Assembly (NCBI GenBank): GCA_933207985.1 | Contig: OW240913.1 | Coordinates: 357,685,125-357,749,124 of the forward strand | Direction of reading: 5' to 3' | From: Pelobates cultripes | Taxonomy: Eukaryota; Chordata; Amphibia; Anura; Pelobatidae | Length of the DNA stretch: 64,000 bases | In this document: in pieces, positions 21,651-33,959 of the stretch | Position numbering within the stretch: position 1 is the first letter of the stretch | Layout of the letters: the number at the start of each line of letters is the position of its first letter | Made by a program: the position numbers and the translations under genes | Notes under the pieces: model-generated | Database searches by the model: none | The model's input: the letters and a program-made list of their open reading frames with translations, nothing else | What the model was told of the DNA's origin: nothing

Positions 21651-22368
21651 CAGGGGTAGGTCAAGGTGTCTTTGCACGGCACTCAAGGCTGCTAGAGCCA
21701 AACAGGCTCTGGCCTATCAGGAGTCCCAGTAAAACTTCAGATATCTGCTAATACGAAAAGGTGGTGAAGGACAATCCTCAATTTATGCATTGCAGCACAT
21801 AGAGGAAGTTATCTCGGATCTGTAGTAGAGAATTCTGCAGCTGCTGTAGCAGCTCCTGTCCTTGACCTATACCAGGCCAGCCTGGTCCCCACTGGTACCC
21901 AGGGAAGCCACCCTCACTACTAGATATACACAGAAATGCAGAATAACCCTCCCCTCATACAAATAATATGAACAGCCCACAAACAAACACACAATCCGCA
22001 CAAACGTAACCCGCTAACAATACACATACATGCATACAACCCCACATGCATCCTCTCACATGCAATGCCCCAAACAGCCCCCACACAAACACAATGTGAC
22101 ATTCATCCACACACAATTCCACAAGCAGCCCCCATACACAGCCCACATTCATATGTATCATACACGATACCATAAACTACTAATGAACATATACAATATA
22201 ATAGCTCCTATACGCACAAATACAACAATACGAAGCAATTACAGTAAAAATAACACAAGCAGAATACGGCAGCATACACACCTCAATTTTAAAAAAATAG
22301 GACCGGCACGCTACGGGACATCACAGTCCTATATCGGCACAGTGCTGCTAAAAGGTTGCCTACCCCTG
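21651..22368. mobile_element. hAT-like element with perfect 8-bp target duplication, copy 1
   Basis: A 718-bp element with termini caggggtaggtcaa and ttgcctacccctg and a perfect 8-base target duplication gactaggt (21643-21650 and 22369-22376). The second half is CA-rich. No transposase ORF; the short ORFs inside are low-complexity. The exact duplication implies a comparatively recent insertion. Confidence 0.9.
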
Positions 22369-22376
22369 GACTAGGT

Positions 22377-23332
22377 CATTCTATTGGTGTATGTGATGTA
22401 TATACATTACATACAATTCATACACTTATGAATAATTAATACAATTGACAACAGGCTAAAACAGAACAATTAACATGTTAAGTAGAGAAAATTTTAAAAA
22501 GTGAAAAACAAGTGGTGATCGGAACCTGATAATCTAGACCACACATTTTAGCCACTAAAACATAGCCAGTTACAGATTCCTAGAGAGCTTCAAATGCATT
22601 GCAGATTAACCAGAGGAAATTGATCCAGAAATCATGGAAATATACCACACTCCCATTCCACAGGTAAAGCATACCCCCCAACTCTGGCATCCCGGTGGGT
22701 GGAGGGTAAAGGCAGTGGGTCAAAGGGGAAGAACCATACGGTGGTGGACCCACTAGGCTGCTTGCCTGTCATCTATGGGAAGACCCTGCAGGGAGCTCTG
22801 CTTCAGTGTCCTGAACATAGTGTGTGCACGTCTAATGATGCACTCACACTATGCTTGTAGGGAACAGTTCTCTGGTGTCCCCAAAAGCAAGACACCATGG
22901 GACTAAGTCGGGACTGTCCTGTTGAAATTGGGACAGTTGGGAGGCCTGGTAAAGGCAATGCATATGTTTCTGTTAGACGTCCTATGTAGGCAAGACATGG
23001 ATAAATTGATAGCTTATCACCCTCAAACTATATAGAGGGAGTAATTCAAAGATTTTTGATGATAGGGATTTCTCTGTGATATAATGTTACATCAGGTCGG
23101 TGATCAGAGCTTTTTGTGTAATTTTTGAATTATCTTTTCATTTTGCAGCTGTGTTATTTATGTTAATAAATATTAAAACCAGTAGGTCACATTTCTGAGA
23201 TTTACCTTTCTTATTACTCTACCAATCCATTAAAAAGAGACTGCAACATGCGGTAATAAGGTTAAATTAAGTTGAAGCAGGACAGAGTTGAGAAAAATAT
23301 AACTACTGCAATTCAAATGGAAAAGTTAAATA
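22377..23332. other. Intron, nothing recognised
   Basis: A stretch at 22660-22950 is richer in GC and contains gactgtcctgttgaaattgg followed by gacagttggga, resembling a decayed repeat, but no boundary could be set. No exon. Confidence 0.45.
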
Positions 23333-23848
23333 TTAAAGGAACACTTCAGTGTTACAAATACAAAGATGTATCCCTCACACGTCTAAAGTGTCTCTCTGCC
23401 CATGCCACCTCCTCCCCACCCCTGTCCATGAAAGGGTTAAAAAACCCTTTCAGTCATTTGCCTGATTCCAGTGCCAATGTCTTTCAGTGCTGGGTTGAGC
23501 TCTTCCTCTGCTGATGTCAGCCGATGGGGGGAACCTAAAGCACATGCGTGGGGAGCAGTAGGCCTTTCCTATGACTCAATGTTTTTCTATGGAGATTTAG
23601 AAGATGCTAGATGTCCCTTAATGCAAAGCGGGAGGAACGTCCAGCATCAGTTCACAGAGTCAAACTCTGTGAAACTACAGGAAGTGCCTCTATCGACTGT
23701 CTGGGAGACCGCTACTAGAGACAGTCTTAGCACTGCAACGTATACTATACTATAAAACTACAGTGTTGTACATTGTAGGGTTATGGGGACAGGAACATTG
23801 CAATAAGATTAAGTTGTCTGGTTGCCTATAGCATCCCTTATATATTAA
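23333..23848 (+). mobile_element. TTAA MITE, copy 1
   Basis: Starts ttaaaggaacacttcagtgt and ends near ttgcctatagcatccctta followed by tatattaa, a degenerate family right end. It is about 516 bp, similar in layout to the elements at 2954 and 24449. No coding content. Confidence 0.6.
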
Positions 23849-24448
23849 AACACAGCTTAACTGAAGTAATGACGTGTTAATGTTTTGAATAATGGTGACA
23901 ATTTAAGTTACTTAAAAACTCCCCCACTGCCATTTAGAGATATATATTTATTATATTTGCTAAATAATTCAGTTGTTTATGCACATTTCAATAGGAAATT
24001 CCTCACACCGCGGTCCACTGTTTACAATTATCATGTTTTTGAGTGATGGCAGAAAACGATCACACGTAAACATGTAAAAAGGTTTTGTACTAGTACATTG
24101 TGACATGTTTACCAAGTCTTTCAAATGACATTTTGTATAGTTACATTTAATGAGAATGGAAACGATATACACTTTCTACGTGGTTCATCTTCAAAGGAGT
24201 TGCTGAGAAAACAAACGTGAAAAAATAAACTCAGACTATTTCTATTTTTTAATTCAAGACCAAACACTTTTTCTCTTTAGTTTCTATAACATTACATTCA
24301 CTTTTATGAAGGCTCATATTGGACTTGCCAAAACAAAGTGTGTGTGTGTTTGGAGATTTCACACTGAATGTTAATGTAAATAACCACATGTCTACTGAAT
24401 TTATGAGGATATCCTGCAAGCTTAGGTTCCAACATTTGATGAAACAGC
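23849..24448. other. Intron, nothing recognised
   Basis: AT-rich non-coding sequence without recognised elements. Confidence 0.45.
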
Positions 24449-24934
24449 TTAAAAGAACACTATAGCGTTAGGAATACAAACATATAGATGTAGATTCAGG
24501 GCCCCCCATAAATAAATTTGTACTTATATTGTTTCCAGCACTGAGACTCATTCCATCCAGCTGCCTGCTCCACCTCCTGCTCCACCCTCCAGCAGGCTGT
24601 CTCCTCTTCGTCTTCTTATTCAATCCAATTCTTTTTATAGAGATGCATTGTGGATGAGAAATGCATGCGCGAAAAGCATCTCTCGCTTCCAATCAAATGC
24701 TTCTCATAGGATCCAGTGCTACTCGTACAGAAGTATATACGATGAACGTCAAAGAACCAAATTAGACATTGTTCTTGACATGGAAGCACCAGCTAGTGGC
24801 GGTCAGGAACATTGTTGTATCTCCACAATGGCAATGTTTTACACTGCATAACAAAAACTACAGGGCCAGTGCAACCAGACCATTTCATTGAGATGAAGGG
24901 GTCTTGATGAGTGCAGTGGTCCTTTGTATTTTAA
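24449..24934 (+). mobile_element. TTAA MITE, copy 1
   Basis: Left end ttaaaagaacactatagcgt with following foldback-like taggaatacaaacatatag; right end gtgcagtggtcctttgtattttaa. TTAA at both borders. The interior has a ctccacctcctgctccac stretch. No coding content. Confidence 0.6.
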
Positions 24935-25204
24935 AGTAATATAAACTCACCACAAATAGTGGGTTTCTTCCAACCTCACTTCCAAAATCAATTCCTCTCT
25001 GAAGGAAGGGGCCACTAACTGTTGTAAGCAAATTATTGATTGCAAACTTATTTATGTTGTAAATCTGAAATTAGCAGTGCTGTAGCTCAATGTTTCTCAA
25101 CCTTTTATAGAGAAGTACCCTTGCAGGTCTAATAAGGATAGTAGTATAGTAGTAAATAATATTTTTTAAAATAAATATGACAATATGAATATTTTGTACA
25201 GCTG

Positions 25205-25345
25205 TTATCAAAATTATTCAACCCCTATTGAAAACCAGGCTTATTGCCAAAATGTACAGACTTTCAGCTGTTTGCAATGAGCAAATCAAACAAAAGCAAT
25301 TGAAATAACTCAAGACAATAAATACCTCAAGTGGTTTCCCCAAAT
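25205..25345 (+). repeat. Dispersed repeat, second member
   Basis: Related to 17605-17705: aaattattcaacccctattg and caaaatgtacagactttcag. It extends further right, through caatgagcaaatcaaacaaa. Confidence 0.55.
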
Positions 25346-25384
25346 TCTACTGAAAATGCAATTTATAATGACTTCTTATTGGTG

Positions 25385-25930
25385 GAATTACACACAGTTA
25401 CACACAGAGGACACTGACATAAACACACACATTTACACACTGAGGACACTGTCACACACACTATGCACAGAGGACACACTCACTGTTCTCACCCTCACGG
25501 ATTTGACACACACTGACAGACACACTGACAGTCATACACACACACACACATTCATTGGCTAACACACACACACAGATAACACTGACACACAGTTACACAC
25601 AAACACATACATATTTGCACACAGAGTACACTGACAAACGCACATTTACACACACTACATTGACACACACTTACACACAGTGGAATATTACACACACACA
25701 CATACACACACAGAGGACACTGACACACACATTTACAGACAGATGACACTGACACATGCATTTACACACAGAGGAAACTGACACATATAAACACTCACTG
25801 ACAGACACATTCTCACTGATTTAACTCACAGTGGCAGACATATTCACCAACAGACACACACACTAACTGACAGACACACACACACACACTCACTGATTTG
25901 ACACACACTGACAGACACACACTAACTCAC
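25385..25930 (+). repeat. CA-rich minisatellite (agaggacactgacacacac), copy 1
   Basis: Imperfect tandem repeats of about 30-35 bp combining cacacagaggacactgac and acacacatttacacac. The short ORFs on both strands are low-complexity artefacts. Confidence 0.9.
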
Positions 25931-26134
25931 AAATTAATAACTCAGTACCTGGCATTACCTTAAGGCACTCGATGGAGCAGTGCAGGAAGATTTTGAAGAG
26001 TACAGCTTCCTCATCGACTCGGCCTCCATTCTTCCCCAGCCGGCGGCCACCTGGTGGCCACCTGGCCAGCTCTTGGCATATTCTCTGACTGTGGTGTGTG
26101 TACCACTTGGGGGTAAGTAAATTGAGAAACTAAG

Positions 26135-27179
26135 CTGTAATCCAATCACTTGGTAATGTGCGTGGTGCTAGTTCAAAAGTTGTTCTCAGTTAATCTATGT
26201 ATCTAAACTTCAATGAAAGGGTAAACATAATGAGCAAGATACTACTAGGCCCAACACATCACATAGGTCACACTTAACAAAGGAAGAGGAATGGATGGAT
26301 GTGTATTACATGACCTTTGATGTGGCTTGGCTTAACACAGTGACAGATAAGTAGTTTCCTGAAGAACAGGCAAGAAGATAGTATAATAAAAAGTCCAAGA
26401 ACAAGATAGTCTTGATAAAGTCTAAGAACAAGATAGCGAAGATACGATAGATGTTGTGAGCTTACCACTGTATGTTGATTTTTTAATTTCATTATGATGA
26501 CTTTGAATAAAGGGTTTTTTGATATGTTGAATGAGCAGTTGTTGATATACTGGGAGTATAGCCTATATTTTGTTAGTCTAAGAACAAGCTGAGGTTTAGG
26601 GTTACATAAAGGTACTTAAATTGTTAAACAAGACAGAGTCCAGGAGTAAGGAATTGAAAATGGTCAAGGAACTCGACAAAGTAAAAATAGCAGGCGAATC
26701 ATATGACAGACAAATGCACTGTCACAGAAACACAAAGGAAAACCATGACAAGGTACAGTACACCCTGCAGAATGGGTTTATATCGACTTAGAGAGCGTCT
26801 GATAGGCTGGCATTATTTATGCTAAGCCAAACAATGAGGGTTTAGGTTCAGACCAATAATGCAGGTACACGGGTGTCAATATTGATGCAAGAAAGCCCAG
26901 CATTCAAATGATAACAGAAAGACAATAATTGGGCAGTTTTTCTCATCCTCCTAACTCTAGAGAAAGTAGTTTTTCAATCACGCAAGCAAATTCCTTAATC
27001 AGTCTAGTGTAAGTTTTTTACTTTTACCTTTTACTTTCACTCTGTATAATGTAATTCTTCATGTAGTTATAGAGTTGCTTGGTCCACCTTGTAGAAAATT
27101 ACATATTCTATGTTCCTTTGTCTTATACATATTAGGGATAGATGTCTAATGGGTCAAAAAGAACAGATGGTAGTTTGCT
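26135..27179. other. Intron, nothing recognised
   Basis: No exon or transposon boundary. The phrase aagtc(c/t)aagaacaagatag is tandemly repeated around 26388-26440. Confidence 0.45.
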
Positions 27180-27646
27180 ATTCTTACTTACGTCTATCTT
27201 CTGTCCGTACTCCCACCTCTGATGCTCGCCTTCAAGACTTCTCGAGGGCTGCACTGTTCCTGTGGAACTCACTTCCCTCCTCCGTTAGACGCTCACCCAG
27301 TCTCCACTCCTTCAAAAATTCATTAAAAACCCACTTCTTCATAAAAGTGTATCAGTTAAACTGTTAATAGCTCCCGACAGATTCCTCTCTTGGAACTGTC
27401 ATTAGTCTAATAATATCCTTACCTTTTGTGTCACTTTACCCCACTCCCTCTAGCATGTAAGCTCATTGAGCAGGGCCCTCAACCCCTCTGTTCCTGTGTG
27501 TCCAACTTGTCTGGTTACAACTACATGTCTGTTCGTCCACCCACTGTAAAGCGCTGGGGGATTTGTTGAGCTATATAAATAATAACATAATAATAATAAT
27601 AATAATAATAACATAATGATAATAACATAATAATAATAATAATAAT
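27180..27646 (+). mobile_element. L2-like LINE 3' fragment, copy 1
   Basis: Encodes the last RT-ORF segment ([35 protein letters not shown]) and the same 3' UTR as the LINE at 9740: gcatgtaagctcattgagca, aaagcgctgggggattt, and a tail of (aat)n with aac variants. Heavily 5'-truncated. Confidence 0.88.
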
Positions 27647-30089
27647 ATTCTGGAATGTGCTGTATAGGATTGGGTCAATATGGCCAGAGTTTAATTTAAA
27701 AGTTATGAAGTACTTTTGTCTATAAAAGAACAGTGAACAAAGGACATGTGATCTTCATTCTTCTCTCCTGGTGTGTCACTGGCTTGCTGATACAAAGACG
27801 ACTACATCAAATCTCTCTCTATCTTTCTGTAATGTCGTTAAGAAATCCCATCTATTAAGTATATTATTCTTTGCTTTTGGAGTAGAATAAATGTAAAAGA
27901 TCTAAAAGATTGCATATTAGTATTTTTGAGTGATAAAGATGTATATTAACATCAGACGAGCCATTAAATCAAGAAGATATATGCATTAAAAATACTTATT
28001 TAATTCACCCTTAAACATATAAACCAGGTTATTACACACCTGGTTGAAATTTGGTTTTAAATGTATTAATCCTAACAGCCATAACAATGTACAAAGGCAC
28101 TACAACTAGTGCCACAAAGAAAGTTACTAGATAGAAATGTATTTATTAATATATAGCTCTAACACTAACTAATTATTTTGGATCATTGACGTATGTTTAA
28201 CCAATGTAAAAGGTACTCATTTACTTCACTTTTTGTTTTGACATTTGTGAGAGCGAAAAAAGGTCAACTTGATACTTATTACTAAGACCTGTTTGAGTTT
28301 CATCCAGTGAAAAGCTAACCATGAAGTAATAGTAAATGAAAATAGTCAAAGAGTGAATATATGTTTTATGTTATTAATTCTTATAAACTCCAGAAATCAT
28401 AAATGATTAATGAAGAAGGAATAAAAAGGAAAATGTTACATTCATGCTTCTACTACGATAATGTTCAAGAATGCTCATGATGCTTTATTATTTATAAAAT
28501 ATTTTACCAGAAAGGATACATTGAGCTTTCTCTCATTTTCAAGTATGACATTGCTGGTTATACATGAACTAACTTGGGCCAGACCTGATGGCAATCCTTA
28601 AGTGGTGGGGACAGATTCACAATTCACTAATGCTACTATGTTAATGGCTAGTATTACTAGCTTATTCAGAGATTGTTAGTTTAATTAGAACATCATGAAT
28701 TGATGGACTACCATGATGGATTTTTTTTTTATCATGCTATTACTGTTAGCTTACAACCTCTTCCTATTTCTCCACAAACCCGAGCATTGCAATATAATCT
28801 ACATCTATATAACCTTAGATATTTGTTTCACTGTTATCTCAAATAGGTTGAGATAACCACCATGTTTTTGGCATCTAACCAAGAAGGCATCTGTGTGATG
28901 ATGGTCATGTAGGACCATCATTCTCCCACTTTAGACAAGCCAGACTCACTGGTATATCACAGTTCTATATGTTAATCTTCAAAGAGAAGGGAACATTTTA
29001 TCTTATTTGACCTTTCGAATATCACAGTGGATTGTAACGAAACATTCACGTTCACATCACTGCTAGCTTTATCTCATCGACTGAATATTCTAAGGTTGTC
29101 TATTACATTTTGTTTTTCATTTGTTCTACTTCTTCATACTGTACTGTGTTTGTTAAAGAACATAATAGTTAATCACTGACATAAGGCTGCAGGGTGCAAA
29201 TAGAGCCTTCTTGTTAAATAGAGCTCTAAATAAAAATCTTGCCGCAGAGCATTCTCTATGGTAAATGAAAGCCACAGGAAACCCATTGTACTGGTTCTGT
29301 TCACAGTCATATTGTACCTAATGAAATAGCTATTTTCATGCAGTTATATATTTGTAATCTTACTGAAGCATAAAGGTTTTTTTTTCTCCATGTGTTCTGT
29401 GCTTACATTATCTAAAGCTATATGGTTTCTGCCTACTGCATGGTGAAATAAAATAAATGCTCTATAGACCTACAGAAAAATCTATATTTCTCAATAGATT
29501 AGTACAACCACAGGGCATAAGACCATCAGCCCCATACCAGCCAAACAAAGAGTTAATATTCCGAACAGTTTCAACAATAAGGAATTACAAGCTTAGCAAG
29601 GATTCAAATCCTGAGGTTCCCTGCTTTCCCAGAATCCTTTTTTTTTTTTTATAAAGTCAATTGATTATTCAGTTAATTTGTTCTGCTTCAATGTCCTTCT
29701 GCTTTAACATCATCCCAGGCACTTTAAAATCCGTGCTTAAGTGGAAGTGTATTACAAATCAATATTTTTTTTTTGCGTTTCTGTGTCGGTTCTGTTTTAA
29801 ACATCTTTTCCATTTGTTTGGATTATAGATTTTTTTTTTGAACAAGCGCCTAATTTGAATCTTATTGGGTAAACCTAATCAATAAATACCTTAATCTCTA
29901 TTTTTTCAATTATTTTTTTTATTTGCAAAAAAAAAAAGTGCTGAAGCCTGAAGGATATGTTTTCATACTGGAAATATACTGGGCTATAATGTAACATCTC
30001 ATCTATTATTGAAATGTTTTTTTTGGGGGGGGGGGATTTAGTTGTAAACTGACATGGTATATTGGTATAAATAGAATAAGATGTAAATT
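27647..30089. other. Intron, nothing recognised
   Basis: About 2.4 kb of AT-rich non-coding sequence with homopolymer runs (T-run at 29638, A-run at 29928, G-run at 30024). No exon, RNA gene or transposon end seen. Confidence 0.45.
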
Positions 30090-30676
30090 AGCAGTAGAAA
30101 GAGGGAAGTGCTCATACCATTGTACAGAACACTGGTTAGACCTCACTTGGAGTATTGTACGCAGTACTGGAGACCGTATCTCCAGAAGGATATTGATACA
30201 TTAGAGAGAGTTCAGAGAAGGGCTACTAAACTGGTTCATGGATTGCAGGATAAAAATTACCAGGAAAGGTTAAAGGATCTTAACATGTATAGCTTGGAGG
30301 AAAGACGAGACAGGGAGATATGATAGAAACATTCAAATACATAAAGGGAATCAACATTGTAAAGGAGGAGACTATATTTACAAGAAGAAAAACTACCACA
30401 ACAAGAGGACATAGTCTTAAATTAGAGGGGCAAAGGTTTAAAAATAATATCAGGAAGTATTACTTTAAAGAGAGGGTAGTGGATGCATAGAAGTGCCAAC
30501 AAGCTGAATTGGTAGAGGTTAACACAGTGAGGGAGTTTACGCATGTGTGGGATAGACATAAGGCTATCCTAACTATAAGATAAGGCCAGGGACTAATGGA
30601 AGTATTTAGAAAATTGAGCAGACTAGATGGGCCCAATGGTTCTTATCTGCCATCACATTCTATCTTTCTATGTTTT
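30090..30676 (+). mobile_element. CR1-like LINE 3' fragment, copy 1
   Basis: Same family as the element at 16077 but on the + strand. It encodes [18 protein letters not shown] and [15 protein letters not shown], then loses frame after [10 protein letters not shown] (a lost GGG-type codon region near 30318). It ends with tgggcccaatggttcttatc and tttctatgtttt. Defective. Confidence 0.88.
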
Positions 30677-30844
30677 CAAAAATTAGTTAATAAAATGTTT
30701 TCATCTGGAACATTTTTTTGAAAAGTTTATAATGGAACCAATGCTCCAACATATATCTATAGCTGGAACATGTATGTAATATCGAAATTTTGTATAAATT
30801 ATATTTTGAAAATATAACTTTTTAATTTGTAATTTTTTTTTTAG

Positions 30845-30958
30845 GTGAAGAAGGTCGTCCAACAGGAAGGTTTTGACAGACAAAAACGAGGATACAGAGA
30901 CATCAACGACATTGATATTAATATGAATGATCCATTATTTACAAAGCAATGGTATCTG
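30845..30958 (+). CDS. PCSK2: PCSK2 exon B (unit 1): propeptide cleavage site and mature N-terminus
   Basis: A 114-bp exon (38 codons, phase 0/0) preceded by a T-run ending ttttag and followed by ctg|gtgagt. It reads VKKVVQQEGF, then DRQKR|GYRDIND, and ends FTKQWYL. RQKR is the autocatalytic primary cleavage site (human R109|G110); the R-x-K-R pattern is intact. About 33 of 38 residues agree with the remembered human protein, far more than in exon A. PCSK1 reads very differently here, so PCSK2 is secure. The intron from exon A is about 26.5 kb and the intron to exon C about 1.4 kb. A second copy, identical by eye, lies at 58068-58181. Confidence 0.96.
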
Positions 30959-32361
30959 GTGAGTACTTTATTGTTGATTCCAATGGCTTGTTTTCTTACC
31001 GCACACAGCCGGGGGTTTCTATCTCGTACTGCCCATTTAAACAAATACAGCTTTATTCACAAAAGTGACACTTTAAAGTGAATTTGAAATTTAAGGCAAG
31101 ATAGCCAAATTGGATACATTTTCTAAGTCAGTCATCCTTCCAGTTAGCTGGCATTAGCCTAAAGTTTGAAATCAACCGTAAATTCACTTTGAATTTAGAC
31201 TTTTAAGAATAAAATAAAATAATGATTTTAATTCTTGCTCACTATAGTCCGGGGCTATTTACTAACATGAGAATTCAAAATTAATTTAAAATTAAAGTCC
31301 TGAGTAGCTTAACAGGTAGCTGACTTAGTGAATGTTTCCAGTTTTCTATTTTGACATTACATTTTAAATTCACATTGAATTTGTATTTCAATGAATAGAG
31401 CTGTACATGTCTCCTTGCGTGTCCTCTCCTTTTAATGCAGGTTGATTTGTAGTTCAGATCATTCAGTACTGTTAAAACTGAGCTGTGTATGTATTTTCTG
31501 AAATGAAGGGTTATTGCTAAGGATGCAATCTTATGGTGCAGCATTTTGCAAAATGCATTTCACGAAAAAGCTATCAAGTATTGAGCATGCAAAAAATTCA
31601 GTAAGTTAATGAAGCCAAAAGCTATCAAATGCATTAAAGTTGTATTGGTACCTCAAATGTCCCTAAGGTTTCAAAATGGGAGCAGGTAGGTAGCCACATT
31701 TCCTACTTGATCCTGTCCCACACACCTTGGACTCTGAAATGGGGACTAAGACTTAATAAAACAGGGAACTGCCAGGGCATATTGAGGATGGAATATTAGA
31801 ACAACTCCTCATTCCCGCAGCCCACCTCCTCCCCATCCTCTTGGCTCTTGAATTGGAGTCAATGCTTATGAATGCTTTCCTCTGTGCATCTAGAATACAG
31901 ATTACAGCACACCTTACTGCAATATAGAATCATTGGTACTGCGCTTTTCGGGTTAACGATTGCAGTTTATAGCTGAGAAATACATCTTAATTTCCTGTAA
32001 GAAAATAGACAATAATCTTCGATAGCTGTGAGCCATGCATTTCCCCATCCATACCTAATGGATTCATTATAGAGATTTCTTCTCCACGTCAATCATTTGC
32101 AATCTGTTTTTATTTTTAGGGTATTTTATTTGCAGGACTCGTAGCATTGTAAACATCAGAGATTTCCTTTTATCCCCAGCCATAGAATAAATAATGTACA
32201 CATACGCAGACACTATGAATATTTTATAGGTAATCAAAGCTATAAAAAAATAATTATGCATGCATTATTTATAGATATCCATTATAGGAAATATCTTTTT
32301 TTAATCAATTTTCTCTTCTTAAAAAAAATGTGGCGTTATATCATTTTGTTTTTTATATTAG

Positions 32362-32470
32362 ATTAACACTGGTCAGGCGGATGGCACTCCTGGACTTGAT
32401 TTAAATGTGGCAGAAGCCTGGGAATTGGGTTATACAGGAAAAGGAGTTACCATAGCAATTATGGATGATG
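32362..32470 (+). CDS. PCSK2: PCSK2 exon C (unit 1): start of catalytic domain with catalytic Asp
   Basis: A 109-bp exon (phase 0 in, phase 1 out) with acceptor tatattag and donor gatg|gtaagt. It encodes INTGQADGTPGLDL, NVAEAWELGYTGKG and VTIAIMDD, plus the first base of the next Gly codon. The MDD(G) motif holds the catalytic Asp of the subtilisin triad (human D167). The only difference from the remembered human segment is Ala for Gly in TI(A/G)IMDD. The next exon (expected to begin with the rest of Gly, then IDYLHPDL) does not appear between here and the junction at 37183, nor anywhere later in the window. A second identical copy lies at 59585-59693. Confidence 0.96.
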
Positions 32471-32646
32471 GTAAGTACTTCTACGCAAGATCAATCCATA
32501 AGTGTACATTGATGATCTATTTTATATCTGCTGTCTCAATGCACATATGTGTATTTTGCTACATATAAAATGCACACGTGTACTTTGCAACATGTAAACA
32601 TGCTATAGCACTGCTGTTTCTAAAATTGCTGCTCCCCTTATGCTTG
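32471..32646. other. Intron start after exon C
   Basis: Short AT-rich intron sequence between the donor of exon C and the piggyBac-like element; nothing recognised. Confidence 0.5.
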
Positions 32647-33623
32647 TTAACCCCCTCTACACTTACCTAGACCGTCGATCCACGACAATACCGTTCGGAG
32701 GGGTCTGCCTGACAACCCAGGCAATCCCCCTTCAGCGCAACTCCATCTCTCCGGCCCTCCAGGGCAATGTGATCATAGTGATCACATGGCCACAATAGGT
32801 AGCTAAGAGCTGCCTGCAGGGGGACTGCCTGGGTTATCAGGCAGTCCCCAATGTGTCCACAAAGGTAATAACATTTTAAAAAGACAAAAGTATATACTAT
32901 AAGATAATTAAAGTATTTTATTAATGTATTAACATTAATATTATATATATAATGCCTGTGTTGCTGTACTTTGTAATTATATATAGAAATATCAAAATAC
33001 GCTTATAATGGCATTATATATGTATAATATATGTATAATATATTAATAAAATACTTTATTTATCTTATAATATAATATAAAATAATAAATATATATATAA
33101 AACCCATAAAACCTGTACATGGGGGGTACTGCTGTACTCGGGAGACTTCACTGAACACAAATATGAGTGTGTTAAAACAGTATAATGTATGATGACTATT
33201 AAATCATCAGTGAAAGTGCAGTTTTTAAGTGAAAAATGCAAAGAGAAATATGTGAATGCTAAACTTGGCTAGGGTTTGTGACTAAGTGGCTACTTTAAAA
33301 AAGACTGGACATACCCAATTTTAAATACCCTGGCTTGTCTACTTTTCTAAATGGTATGCCATGATGGGGTTAATTTTCATTCTGGGGCTGCCATAAGGTC
33401 TCAAGGCAACTTAGAGCCAACAGACAAAACAAACAATCTGGCAAATTTCAATGTGCAAAAATGGAAAAGGGGAAAGCCCTATATTTGACCCAGGTAGTTT
33501 CCCAAACCCTATAAAACCTGTACATGTGGGTACTGTTGTACTTGTGAGACATCGCTGAATATGAATATGTGTGTTTTACTGCAGTAAGTTAATCGTGTTA
33601 TGACATTCACAGTTAACCCCTTA

Positions 33624-33701
33624 AGACCGGAGGGCGTACTATTACGTCCTCTAATAGGCGGCTCTAAACGCCGCCGGGCGTAATAGTACGCCCTCCGGTC
33701 T
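33624..33701. repeat. Perfect 23-bp GC-rich hairpin, copy 1
   Basis: The arm agaccggagggcgtactatt(acg) at 33624-33646 is exactly complementary to 33679-33701, with a 32-base loop that itself has cgccgccgggcg. Subterminal in the piggyBac-like element, next to its left end. Confidence 0.95.
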
Positions 33702-33959
33702 TTCTGTACTTACCCGGTCGCCGGCGGTCCCACGCCGGCGATCGCGGTGGGGGGGACTCCCAGGGAGCCCCCCGCGGCACGACCGTCCTCCAGGAAGCCC
33801 CCCGGCCGTGTGAGAGTGGGGTCCTAGCGAGGACCCCACAATCACATGGCCGGGTATAGCTGGCTTCTGTATTGCCAGCAGGGGGGCTGCCTGTAATTAC
33901 AGGGGGTCCCCCTGCTGGCTGAAAATAAAAGTAAAATAAGTTAAAAGTGTAAAAAAATA

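Larger units (their letters stand above)
25088..26134. mobile_element. hAT-like element carrying CA-rich minisatellite, copy 1
   Basis: Left terminus caatgtttctcaacctttta and right terminus aaattgagaaactaag are imperfect inverted repeats of the cagtgtttctcaacc type. Flanks ctgtagct and ctgtaatc share their first five bases, a possible aged 8-bp target duplication. Most of the interior is the acacac minisatellite at 25385-25930. Confidence 0.5.

Noticed and set aside
22030..22374. 114-codon His/Thr-rich ORF, also at 49253-49597
   Set aside because: CA-rich interior of a hAT-like element.
25385..25930. Regular spacing resembling a CRISPR array
   Set aside because: No constant repeat with unique spacers; it is a degenerate CA-rich minisatellite in a vertebrate intron.
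4205..32470. Assignment of the exons to PCSK1 or furin
   Set aside because: Exon C (INTGQADGTPGLDL, AEAWELGYTG) and the GYRDIN start of the mature enzyme are specific to PCSK2; PCSK1 and furin differ strongly in these segments.
33651..33845. 64-codon Gly/Arg/Pro-rich minus ORF, also at 60876-61070
   Set aside because: GC-rich subterminal part and hairpin of a non-autonomous transposon; no protein family.
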